Shown: positions 1 through 5,739 of the stretch, in pieces | Numbering within the stretch: position 1 is the first letter of the stretch | Layout: each line of letters starts with the position of its first letter | Origin: Candidatus Aenigmatarchaeota archaeon | GTDB lineage: Archaea; Aenigmatarchaeota; Aenigmatarchaeia; CG10238-14; SpSt-28 | Reading direction: 5' to 3' | Length of the DNA: 5,993 nt | Assembly (NCBI GenBank): GCA_023256115.1 | Contig: JAGDWU010000057.1 | Coordinates: 6,329 to 12,321, forward strand | Notes under the pieces: model-generated | Database searches by the model: none | What the model was told of the DNA's origin: nothing | The model's input: only the letters and a program-made list of their open reading frames with translations | Program-made: the position numbers and the translations under genes

Positions 1-12
1 CTGGCGGGCCCA
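1..12 (+). tRNA. 3' end of a truncated tRNA gene (identity unknown)
   Basis: The first 12 bases read as the last part of a T-stem 3' strand (CTGG), a 7-nt acceptor 3' strand (CGGGCCC) and discriminator A, followed at once by a T-rich run. The implied 5' acceptor strand, GGGCCCG, is common in archaeal tRNAs. The complete tRNA-Arg gene in this window ends the same way (GGCCCA, then T-rich sequence) with no encoded CCA. A minus-strand tRNA start is unlikely because the base after the acceptor strand would be C instead of the near-invariant U8. The anticodon lies outside the window, so the amino acid cannot be named. Confidence 0.5.
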
Positions 13-136
13 TTTTAAATTTTTATTATTTATATCACATTTGATAATACTTTCAAAATTATTAATTCAAAAATTTACTTTAATCCAAACTATAAGTTTA
101 CTTTATATTAAAAATTAAACTTAAAGTTTTGACGAG

Positions 137-150
137 TTTAAATTTTTTAT
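137..150 (+). promoter_or_regulatory. TATA-like promoter element for trxB
   Basis: The sequence TTTAAATTTTTTAT ends 22 nt before the trxB ATG. In archaea a TATA box sits about 25 nt upstream of the transcription start, so this would give a very short or absent leader. No Shine-Dalgarno-like GGAGG or GGTGA lies before the ATG, which fits near-leaderless translation. A second TATA-like run (TATAGTATAAAG, 148-159) is closer to the gene. The whole spacer is AT-rich, so either match could be chance. Confidence 0.35.
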
Positions 151-172
151 AGTATAAAGTTTTTACACTATT

Positions 173-1144
173 ATGATAGAAATTTCTTTATTCGAATTTG
201 AAAAATTAGACGAAGAAAATGAATATGACATAATAATAGTTGGGGCAGGAATAGCCGGCTTAACAGCAGCAATATATTGTGCTAGAGCTGGTGTAAAAAC
301 TTTAGTAATAGAACATAATGAGCCAGGTGGTCAATTATTGCTAGCTGACATAATAGAAAATTATCCTGGATTTCCAGAAGGAATTAGTGGTTATGAATTA
401 TCAAAAAGAGTTTATGAGCAAGTAAAAAAGTTTGGAGCAAAAATTTTAAAAAATCATAAAGTAATTAAAATTTATTCTCAAAATTCCTATAAAGTTGTTG
501 AGTGTGAAAATGGAAAAAAATTTAAAGCTTTAGCTATAATAATTGCTACTGGCTCAAAACCAAGAAAACTTGGAATTGAAAATGAAGATAGGTTTATTGG
601 TAAAGGAATTTCGTATTGTGCAATTTGCGATGGTTATTTTTTTAAAGGTAAAGATGTTGCAGTTGTTGGTGGTGGAAATACAGCAATAACATATGCTTTA
701 TATTTAGCAAACATTGCAAGAAAAATTTATTTAATTCACAGAAGAAAAGAATTTAGAGCAGAAAAAATTTTAATTGATAGATTAAAAAATTACGAAAATA
801 TTAGTTTTATTTTGAATAGTGTTATAGAAAAAATTGAAGGAAAAGAAAAATTGGAAAAAATTTATGTTAAAGATTTAGAAACTGGAAAAATTTCTGAATT
901 AAAAGTAGATGGTTTGTTTATCGCAATTGGAAGGGTTCCAAATACTGAATTTATTAATGTAAAAAAAGATGAAGAAGGTAAGATAATTGTAAATGAAAAT
1001 TTAGAAACTAGCGAGCCAGGAATTTTTGCAGCTGGTGATTGTAGAAAAGGAAGTTACGAACAATTAACAACTGCAGCTTCAGATGGTACTATTGCAGCTC
1101 TAAATGCTTTGAAATATATTGAAAAAATAAAAGCTAAGATATAA
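173..1144 (+). CDS. trxB: Thioredoxin-disulfide reductase (NADPH, FAD-dependent)
   Basis: This cytoplasmic flavoenzyme would pass electrons from NADPH through FAD and a redox disulfide to thioredoxin or a glutaredoxin-like protein. All low-molecular-weight TrxR landmarks are present in order: FAD dinucleotide motif GAGIAG (residues 24-29), PGGQL (51-55), ATGS (125-128), redox pair C149-A-I-C152 followed by DG, NADPH motif VVGGGNTA (164-171), HRRKEFRA (189-196) whose arginines normally contact the NADPH 2'-phosphate, and C-terminal FAD motif GIFAAGD (283-289). The 323-residue length is normal; about 15 extra acidic residues precede the first beta strand. ATG at 173 is the first start after the AT-rich promoter region. 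No thioredoxin gene is in view, so the partner is unknown. The last 11 bp overlap the end of the opposing taw1 gene. A ferredoxin- or F420-dependent relative is less likely because the HRR motif is intact. Confidence 0.94.
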   Translation: MIEISLFEFEKLDEENEYDIIIVGAGIAGLTAAIYCARAGVKTLVIEHNEPGGQLLLADIIENYPGFPEGISGYELSKRVYEQVKKFGAKILKNHKVIKIYSQNSYKVVECENGKKFKALAIIIATGSKPRKLGIENEDRFIGKGISYCAICDGYFFKGKDVAVVGGGNTAITYALYLANIARKIYLIHRRKEFRAEKILIDRLKNYENISFILNSVIEKIEGKEKLEKIYVKDLETGKISELKVDGLFIAIGRVPNTEFINVKKDEEGKIIVNENLETSEPGIFAAGDCRKGSYEQLTTAASDGTIAALNALKYIEKIKAKI

Positions 1145-2189
1145 GCTTTAAAACTTCTTGCGTTTCTTCTTCAGTATAGCCAATTTCTCTATCTTGTTTT
1201 ATAAGTAATTCAATATTTTTTTTCCAAGTTTCTTCATCTCTAATTAACAAAACTACTCTACTTTTTTCATCTACAAGTTTAATTTTATAGCCAGTAAGCT
1301 TTTCAATGTCTCTTGCATATTCTAATAATTCTTCAATTGTTGGCATGTTCTCTTTTTTTAATCTTATTTTCGAATCACCAACCCAAGTATAACCTTTAAA
1401 TTCAACAAACATTGGCTTAGCAAATTTTATTATTTCTGCATATTTTTCTTTTTCTTCAGGATAATTTGTCATAAAGTTAAAACCTTTTACGCATGTAAAT
1501 CTTAAAACTGTTCTGCAATTTCTCTTTTCAAACTCTTTAAATAGTGCTAAACTTCTTAAAACTCTTTCATAAACATTTCCTTTTTCAAATGGATTGCAAG
1601 TTTTTTTATAAATCTCTAAATTCCAGCCATAAACGCTAATATATAAATTAGTTGGTATTGCATCTTTTTCTAAAAGCTCTTTTAGCTTTTCTGGAAATGT
1701 TCCATTAGTTACTAAAAATGCTGTCATTTTTCTGTTTTTTATTTCCTTTATTAATTCAGCTAAATAAGGATATAATGTTGGCTCGCCATCTAAAGAAATT
1801 GCGACATGTTTTGGATTATTTGCTTCAATCCATTTTTTCTTTTCCACTTGTGGATTTCCTCCAAAACCGCTTAATAATTCTCTTTGTGCTTTAATTGCTT
1901 CATCTAATAACTTTTTAGGTTCTTCAAATTTTATCGGGCTTAAAAATCTTTCCTTTGTATGAATTCTCCAACAAAAAATACAATCAAAATTGCAATAATC
2001 TAAAGTTGGAGTAAATTGAACGCATCTATGAGACCTTACCCCATACCAAATTTTATAGCAATATTTTTTTCCTTTCAATGCGCTCTTTGTCCATCTACAA
2101 ATTTCTATTGCTGCATGGTTTGCAAATACTCTATATCCAGCTTTTATATGCCTTTCAAATCTTTTTTCTATTTTTAATTGAGTGTTCAT
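1134..2189 (-). CDS. taw1: tRNA 4-demethylwyosine synthase (radical SAM, Taw1/TYW1)
   Basis: Taw1 condenses N1-methylguanosine-37 of tRNA-Phe with carbons from pyruvate to make the tricyclic base imG-14, the committed step to wyosine derivatives in Archaea and Eukarya. The radical SAM motif is C66-N-F-D-C70-I-F-C73-W. A second cysteine triad, C31, C44 and C56, has nearly the spacing known for the second 4Fe-4S cluster of Methanocaldococcus TYW1. Other family signatures are [11 protein letters not shown] (131-141) and LVTNGT (159-164). At 351 residues it matches archaeal forms and lacks the flavodoxin domain of eukaryotic TYW1. I chose ATG at 2189 over an in-frame TTG two codons upstream (2195); neither has a Shine-Dalgarno sequence. 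No other wyosine genes (trm5, taw2, taw3) are in view. The gene converges on trxB and diverges from tRNA-Arg. Confidence 0.94.
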   Translation of the reverse strand: MNTQLKIEKRFERHIKAGYRVFANHAAIEICRWTKSALKGKKYCYKIWYGVRSHRCVQFTPTLDYCNFDCIFCWRIHTKERFLSPIKFEEPKKLLDEAIKAQRELLSGFGGNPQVEKKKWIEANNPKHVAISLDGEPTLYPYLAELIKEIKNRKMTAFLVTNGTFPEKLKELLEKDAIPTNLYISVYGWNLEIYKKTCNPFEKGNVYERVLRSLALFKEFEKRNCRTVLRFTCVKGFNFMTNYPEEKEKYAEIIKFAKPMFVEFKGYTWVGDSKIRLKKENMPTIEELLEYARDIEKLTGYKIKLVDEKSRVVLLIRDEETWKKNIELLIKQDREIGYTEEETQEVLKLIS

Positions 2190-2202
2190 AAACAATAGAA
2201 GA

Positions 2203-2215
2203 ATAAAAAATTTAA
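2203..2215. promoter_or_regulatory. AT-rich core promoter between taw1 and tRNA-Arg
   Basis: Only 35 bp separate the taw1 ATG from the first base of tRNA-Arg. They contain ATAAAAAATTTAA on the plus strand, read as TTAAATTTTTTAT on the minus strand, which is the same 13-mer found upstream of trxB (138-150). On the minus strand it ends 13 nt before the taw1 ATG, implying a leaderless taw1 mRNA. On the plus strand it ends 9 nt before the mature tRNA, so a 5' leader of only a few nucleotides or none would result. One element may serve both directions, or two overlapping elements may exist. Confidence 0.35.
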
Positions 2216-2224
2216 GTTAGTTAT

Positions 2225-2298
2225 GGGCCTGTAGCTCAGCCCGGAAGAGCGTTGGCTTGCGGAGCCAAAGGTCGCGGGTTCAAATCCCGCCAGGCCCA
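2225..2298 (+). tRNA. tRNA-Arg, anticodon GCG
   Basis: This 74-nt gene folds into a full cloverleaf. The acceptor stem is GGGCCTG/CAGGCCC (7 of 7 paired), followed by U8 A9. The D-stem is GCTC/GAGC with loop AGCCCGGAA, which holds G18 G19 and the arginine identity base A20. The anticodon stem is TTGGC/GCCAA with loop TTGCGGA, giving anticodon GCG at 2259-2261. The T-stem is GCGGG/CCCGC with loop TTCAAAT, and the discriminator is A2298. No intron is present and CCA is not encoded, so the nucleotidyltransferase encoded in this window would be needed to finish it. The GCG anticodon reads CGC and CGU arginine codons. G37 follows the anticodon, a position often m1G-modified in tRNAs reading CNN codons. 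Confidence 0.96.
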
Positions 2299-2309
2299 TT
2301 TATTTTTTT
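2299..2309 (+). terminator. T-rich terminator after tRNA-Arg
   Basis: TTTATTTTTTT follows the discriminator base directly. Archaeal RNA polymerase stops at such T-runs without needing a hairpin, so this probably ends a monocistronic tRNA transcript. The truncated tRNA at the left edge is also followed by T-rich sequence. Confidence 0.4.
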
Positions 2310-2381
2310 AAATATAACATTTTTCTATTTTTTAATATTTTTAATAGCAATTTAAAATTTATCAAGCTATTTTAACTTTCT

Positions 2382-2743
2382 TCATTCTACAAAGGATTTT
2401 AAAAATTTTATTCCTTGTAGTATATATTCCTTTTTTATTAATTTAAAAGTATCCAAAATAGAATGGTAAAAAGTGTAGTAAATTTTCATTTTTTCTTTAG
2501 TATAAATAGAAGATAAAATAAAAGTTTTCTTAAGTATAGAATCAAAATTTTTTATTGGAAAGGCTAAATATAAAATTTCTTTGTTTTGAAAATTTTGCAA
2601 GGAGCAAAACCTAAGCTATCAACTACTAATATTCTTTTACAGCTCTTCATTAAATGTTTGAACTCTTTTTCAAAAACTCTAATCTTAAGGTTTAAAAGTT
2701 TTTCGATGAATATAAAAAAATAGCAAACAATAGCATTAAACAT
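2382..2743 (-). pseudogene. Possible broken gene in two overlapping frames
   Basis: Two minus-strand frames overlap. One begins with ATG at 2743 and stops at 2564 (59 residues, including KRILVVDSLGF). The other begins with a weak TTG at 2600 and stops at 2382 (72 residues, lysine- and aromatic-rich). Read through as one frameshifted gene they would give about 115 residues. The hydrophobic run ending in D-S (ILVVDS) loosely recalls the beta strand carrying the first catalytic aspartate of IS4/IS5-type transposases (often ...DST.F), but that is only a resemblance and no further DDE residues can be placed. There is no ribosome binding site. These may equally be chance frames in AT-rich DNA. Confidence 0.22.
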
Positions 2744-2901
2744 TGCTTTTTAGCCTTTTATTTAATCTTTATAGTTTTGTATAAATTGTTATAGAAATTG
2801 ATTTAAAAAAAGATAAACAAATTAATACATACAGGCAATCCAAATGGGGGGCCTTTGCAAGTAAAGTGGAATAGTTCTTAGCTCTAAATAGATATAAAGA
2901 T

Positions 2902-2910
2902 GATATATAA
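2902..2910 (+). promoter_or_regulatory. TATA box of ftsZ
   Basis: GATATATAA is centred about 31 nt before the ftsZ ATG, which places the expected transcription start a few bases upstream of the start codon. No Shine-Dalgarno sequence is present (the bases before ATG are ACATATAAA), so ftsZ is probably translated from a very short leader. A second candidate, GATATAAAG at 2891-2899, is further upstream. Confidence 0.42.
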
Positions 2911-2937
2911 GATACTTTCGATAAAAAAACATATAAA

Positions 2938-4089
2938 ATGGAAACAATAATAAAAAGCGCACTAAGAAGGGTATTAGCAGAGGAAAACCCAAATTTAGCT
3001 AACGCAATGAAAGTAACAACAGGTGCAATAAGAAAAGATATAGATTACTTTAAGTTAGCAGAAGAACAATTTGGAGTAAATGTAAAGAAAGCTAAAATAG
3101 TTGCAGTTGGTGTTGGAGGTGCTGGTTGCAACACAATTACAAGGTTGACTGAAATTGGAGTTCAAGGTGCAATAACAGTTGCATTAAATACAGATGCAAA
3201 ACATTTGGCTGTAACAAAAGCAGACAGAAGAATATTAATTGGAAAAGAATTAACAAAAGGTTTGGGTTGCGGTGGAGAACCTGCAGTTGGAAGAAAAGCA
3301 GCTGAAGAATCAAGAAATGAAATAAAAGAAGTACTTGAAGGTGCAGATATTGTATTTCTATGTGCCGGATTAGGAAAAGGAACAGGAACTGGTGCTAGCC
3401 CCGTTGTTGCTGAAATTGCAAAATCGACTGGAGCATTAGTTATTGCTACAGTTACAATGCCGTTTTCAGCTGAAGGATCAAGAAGATTAAAAGCAGAAGA
3501 AGGATTAAGCAGATTAAGAGAACATGCTGATACTGTAATTGTGATTGAAAACGATAGATTATTAAAATATGCAGGAAAACTAACAATTCAACAAGCATTT
3601 GCTGTTGCTGATGAATTAGTTGCTAACATGATTAAAGGAATAACAGAAACTATTACATTGCCAAGCTTAGTTAATTTAGATTATGCAGATGTTAGAGCAG
3701 TAATGAGCACAGGCGGTGGAATTGCTGCATTAGGAGTTGCAGAAAGTTCTTCAAGCGATAGAGCAAGAGATGCTATAACAAAAGCTTTACAAAATCCATT
3801 AATAGATGTAGATTATTCTGGGGCCGCAGGAGCATTAATTCACATTACTGGCGGAGAAGATTTGAAATTAGACGAAGTACATGAAATAATGCAATATGTC
3901 TATCAACAATTAGATCCTGGTGCAACAGTATTCTTTGGAGCTAGAGTTTTACCAGAATATGAAGGTAGGATTCAAGTAATTACAATAATTACAGGAGTAA
4001 AATCTCCATACATCTTAGGAAGAGTATCAGTAGAAAGACCTTTATCAAAAGAGTATAGTAATGTGTTAGGTATCGAAGTAATTAAATAA
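2938..4089 (+). CDS. ftsZ: Cell division GTPase FtsZ, with a variant GTP signature
   Basis: FtsZ is a tubulin-like GTPase that polymerises at mid-cell and organises division. Visible landmarks are the T1 nucleotide loop GVGGAGCNT (58-66), NTDAKHL (84-90), the tubulin signature region AGLGKGTGTGASP (143-155), MPF..EG (174-180), NDRLL (205-209) and the T7 synergy loop NLDYAD (246-251), whose aspartates complete the active site of the neighbouring subunit. The 383-residue length is usual. About 50 residues precede the GTPase core, more than in bacteria, and the bacterial C-terminal FtsA/ZipA-binding peptide is not recognisable; the protein ends LGIEVIK. The signature reads GKGTGTG (146-152) instead of GGGTGTG, with K147 encoded by AAA at 3376-3378. 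ATG at 2938 fits the upstream TATA box. The gene is monocistronic and converges with cca. Assignment to FtsZ1 or FtsZ2 was not attempted. CetZ is unlikely given the intact T7 loop. Confidence 0.96.
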   Translation: METIIKSALRRVLAEENPNLANAMKVTTGAIRKDIDYFKLAEEQFGVNVKKAKIVAVGVGGAGCNTITRLTEIGVQGAITVALNTDAKHLAVTKADRRILIGKELTKGLGCGGEPAVGRKAAEESRNEIKEVLEGADIVFLCAGLGKGTGTGASPVVAEIAKSTGALVIATVTMPFSAEGSRRLKAEEGLSRLREHADTVIVIENDRLLKYAGKLTIQQAFAVADELVANMIKGITETITLPSLVNLDYADVRAVMSTGGGIAALGVAESSSSDRARDAITKALQNPLIDVDYSGAAGALIHITGGEDLKLDEVHEIMQYVYQQLDPGATVFFGARVLPEYEGRIQVITIITGVKSPYILGRVSVERPLSKEYSNVLGIEVIK

Positions 4090-4090
4090 T

Positions 4091-4119
4091 CCTTTCCTTT
4101 CTCTTTTTTATTTTATTTT
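4091..4119 (+). terminator. Pyrimidine-rich terminator of ftsZ
   Basis: Straight after the ftsZ TAA the plus strand becomes almost pure pyrimidine with several T-runs (CTTTCCTTTCTC, then TTTTTTATTTTATTTT), a typical archaeal factor-independent stop signal. The opposing cca gene ends only 36 bp away. Its own strand is A-rich here, so cca transcription may run on into the ftsZ 3' end. Confidence 0.45.
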
Positions 4120-4125
4120 AAATTT

Positions 4126-5538
4126 TTAAAATAAACTTTCCACTTCAAAAAACTTTCTTAAAAATTTTCCAAAATCTTCAAATTTTTCTACATATTCATA
4201 AATTTTTTCTGTCTCGTTAGTTATTTCTTTCCATTTGCTTATTTCTTCTGCAATATAGCTTGGAATACCTTTTGCCTTTAAAATTTTTTCCTCTTTTTCT
4301 AAACTATCTCTAATTTTATTTATTGCTAAATCGAACTTTCTTTCAACTTCGCTAGCCAATCTATCTTCTATTACAAAAACTTTTTTGTATTTTTCTACAA
4401 ATTTTCTACTATTTCCTAAATCAAAAATCGGCGGACCAATTTTTATTTCAACTTTAGGTAATTTAAATATTTCCATTTCAAATACAACAAAACAAAGTTT
4501 TTCATTTGCATAAACATTACTTTTCAAAACTTTAAAATTGTACTCCTCTAAAATGTTCTCAATTCTTTTGGCAAATTTTCTTAACTGAGGATAAATAATA
4601 TCATCAACTTTTTTTGGTCTATTAAAGACAATTAAAATTAGTTCAGTTCTCCTTTTCATTAAAGTTTTTATTAATTCTTCTTTGCTAATTTTTTTAATTT
4701 CTTTTTTCTCAAAAAATTTTATATCAGGATTTTCCAAGAATTCTTTTGCTAATTTTTTAAATTTGAAAAAGTTATATGCACTTAATGCTGCAGCAACATT
4801 TCTATCTTTATCTACAGGATCAATAACTATTAATGCTTGATTTCTAAACTTATTTTTTAAAAATTTTTTTTCTTCTTCACTGTAATAATTTTCTATATCT
4901 ATTATAGTTCCAGGAATCCAATTAATTGCATTTTTTAACAAGTTCAAAAATGTTCCATATTCAAGAATTAGCAACTCGCATAAATAACCGCTAAATCCTT
5001 GAGTTTTTGCATCTGCACCATAGATTTCGTTTGCCAATAAAAATTGCTTTAATAATCTAACTTGATCGCTAAGCTTTTCTATTTTTCCTTTTAAATATTT
5101 ATTATGTAAAGGACTTCTATCTACAGCGCTAATAATTTTCTCTCCAAATTCAATTTTATAGCATGGAACTATGTCTACTTGGTAATCTTTTAGAAACAAT
5201 CTAACATAAGGATGTTCGGCAAATTCAATAACATATTCAGCATTTAATTCTTTAGCAATTTCGATGCCAATTTGAATTCCCCTTTCTTCCAAAATTTTTT
5301 CTTCTACACCTTTATTAAATTTTATGAATATATCGATTTCTTTTTTATTTGGTAACCAAGTATCTCTTGCAACACTTCCAACTAATTCTGCTTCCAAATT
5401 ATATGCACTTGCAATTTTATTTGCAATATTTAAAACTTTTTCTGCAAAATCTAATAAAGCAATTTTTTCAGATTTACTTGGAATAACCATTCTAAGCGCT
5501 TCTTTAATTACTAATTGAGTTTTTTCATCTTCAAGCAT
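4126..5538 (-). CDS. cca: CCA tRNA nucleotidyltransferase, archaeal class I
   Basis: This enzyme adds or repairs the 3'-CCA of tRNAs from CTP and ATP without a nucleic acid template, which is essential where tRNA genes lack CCA. The polymerase-beta-type head carries GSVARDTWLP (54-63), the paired carboxylates E67-I-D69 and the third carboxylate D122 in YQVDIVPCY (119-127). This matches the E-x-D...D arrangement of the Archaeoglobus enzyme. The following segment RSPLHNKYL (141-149), helices with RLLKQFLL (161-168), GFSGYLCELLI (181-191) and VDKDRNVAAALSAYNFFKF (242-260) fit the archaeal central and body domains. The lysine-rich C-terminal ~190 residues correspond to the tail domain. At 470 residues it is slightly longer than the ~437 of Archaeoglobus. 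ATG at 5538 is the natural start; no Shine-Dalgarno is seen. The gene is transcribed away from 16S rRNA. Confidence 0.95.
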   Translation of the reverse strand: MLEDEKTQLVIKEALRMVIPSKSEKIALLDFAEKVLNIANKIASAYNLEAELVGSVARDTWLPNKKEIDIFIKFNKGVEEKILEERGIQIGIEIAKELNAEYVIEFAEHPYVRLFLKDYQVDIVPCYKIEFGEKIISAVDRSPLHNKYLKGKIEKLSDQVRLLKQFLLANEIYGADAKTQGFSGYLCELLILEYGTFLNLLKNAINWIPGTIIDIENYYSEEEKKFLKNKFRNQALIVIDPVDKDRNVAAALSAYNFFKFKKLAKEFLENPDIKFFEKKEIKKISKEELIKTLMKRRTELILIVFNRPKKVDDIIYPQLRKFAKRIENILEEYNFKVLKSNVYANEKLCFVVFEMEIFKLPKVEIKIGPPIFDLGNSRKFVEKYKKVFVIEDRLASEVERKFDLAINKIRDSLEKEEKILKAKGIPSYIAEEISKWKEITNETEKIYEYVEKFEDFGKFLRKFFEVESLF

Positions 5539-5565
5539 AAAATAGTTTAAGAAAAAAGATAAGAA

Positions 5566-5575
5566 CTTAAATTTA
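5566..5575 (-). promoter_or_regulatory. TATA-like promoter element of cca
   Basis: CTTAAATTTA on the plus strand reads TAAATTTAAG on the minus strand and is centred about 32 nt before the cca ATG. That spacing suits a leader of a few nucleotides. The central TAAATTTA is palindromic, so it could also direct transcription rightward as a second, upstream start for the rRNA transcript. Confidence 0.35.
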
Positions 5576-5598
5576 GCTTAATAACTTAATGATAGATA

Positions 5599-5606
5599 TT
5601 TATATA
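5599..5606 (+). promoter_or_regulatory. TATA box of the rRNA gene
   Basis: TTTATATA matches the classical archaeal TATA consensus better than any other site in the window and is followed by ATATTATA. Transcription should start near 5625-5631, about 110 nt before the mature 16S 5' end. A strong box is expected for rRNA. Confidence 0.55.
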
Positions 5607-5613
5607 ATATTAT

Positions 5614-5683
5614 AGGCTTGGGGTGTCAGTATGTTGAGAGAGTAGCTGCTCGATGAAGATGATACATACAATTCCACAAGCCT
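5614..5683 (+). other. Potential long stem in the 16S leader region
   Basis: AGGCTTG (5614-5620) is perfectly complementary to CAAGCCT (5677-5683). Nested inside, GTATGT (5629-5634) pairs with ACATAC (5664-5669), with a partly paired segment between the two stems. The element could be a leader fold or part of rRNA processing. If transcription starts near 5628 as the TTTATATA box predicts, the outer 5' strand would not be transcribed and the fold would need an upstream start, such as one driven by the 5566-5575 element. Confidence 0.33.
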
Positions 5684-5689
5684 TGCAAT

Positions 5690-5715
5690 TGCTAAGTGCC
5701 AAATGGCACTTAGCA
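5690..5715 (+). repeat. Perfect 11-bp hairpin in the 16S leader
   Basis: TGCTAAGTGCC (5690-5700) and GGCACTTAGCA (5705-5715) are exact reverse complements separated by the 4-nt loop AAAT. The hairpin lies about 25 nt upstream of the predicted 16S 5' end. No T-run follows, so it is not a terminator. A pre-rRNA leader hairpin guiding folding, processing or protein binding is the most natural reading. Confidence 0.6.
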
Positions 5716-5739
5716 CCATTAATAAAGCTAGGGATGGTA

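Larger units (their letters stand above)
2310..2937. other. Gene-poor stretch between tRNA-Arg and ftsZ
   Basis: No gene could be confidently identified in these roughly 630 bases. They hold two overlapping short minus-strand frames (listed separately), a 29-codon open stretch on the plus strand (2785-2874), and a GC-rich patch (about 2832-2869, including GGGGGG) that stands out from the surrounding AT-rich DNA. That patch can form only a weak hairpin (AGGC 2833-2836 with GCCT 2851-2854). The last 40 bp belong to the ftsZ promoter. This is the only long gap in an otherwise tightly packed window. A decayed mobile gene next to a tRNA, or an unrecognised small RNA, are both possible; I cannot decide between them. 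Confidence 0.5.

Noticed and set aside
1..12. A minus-strand tRNA beginning at the left edge
   Set aside because: Read on the minus strand, the base after GGGCCCG would be C instead of the near-invariant U8; the plus-strand 3' end with a following T-run fits better.
117..129. Palindrome AAACTTAAAGTTT in the trxB upstream region
   Set aside because: It is short, made mostly of A and T in an AT-rich spacer, and not repeated elsewhere, so an operator is not supported.
2190..2195. TTG at 2195 as the taw1 start
   Set aside because: An ATG follows two codons later at 2189, neither has a ribosome binding site, and ATG is the more likely start.
2225..2298. Split or intron-containing tRNA, as known in Nanoarchaeum
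   Set aside because: The cloverleaf is complete and continuous, with normal arm lengths and no inserted sequence at 37/38.
5324..5518. A 64-codon open frame on the plus strand
   Set aside because: It lies wholly antisense to the catalytic head of cca, has no recognisable motifs, and is explained as a shadow of the real gene.
5614..5684. A true tRNA gene upstream of 16S
   Set aside because: The 7-bp end stem and length fit, but there is no T-loop TTCRA, no U8-A9 and no plausible anticodon arm.
5650..5700. A C/D-box guide RNA suggested by GATGAAGATGATAC
   Set aside because: The C-box match (RTGATGA) is imperfect and no D box (CTGA) lies at a suitable distance before the 16S gene.
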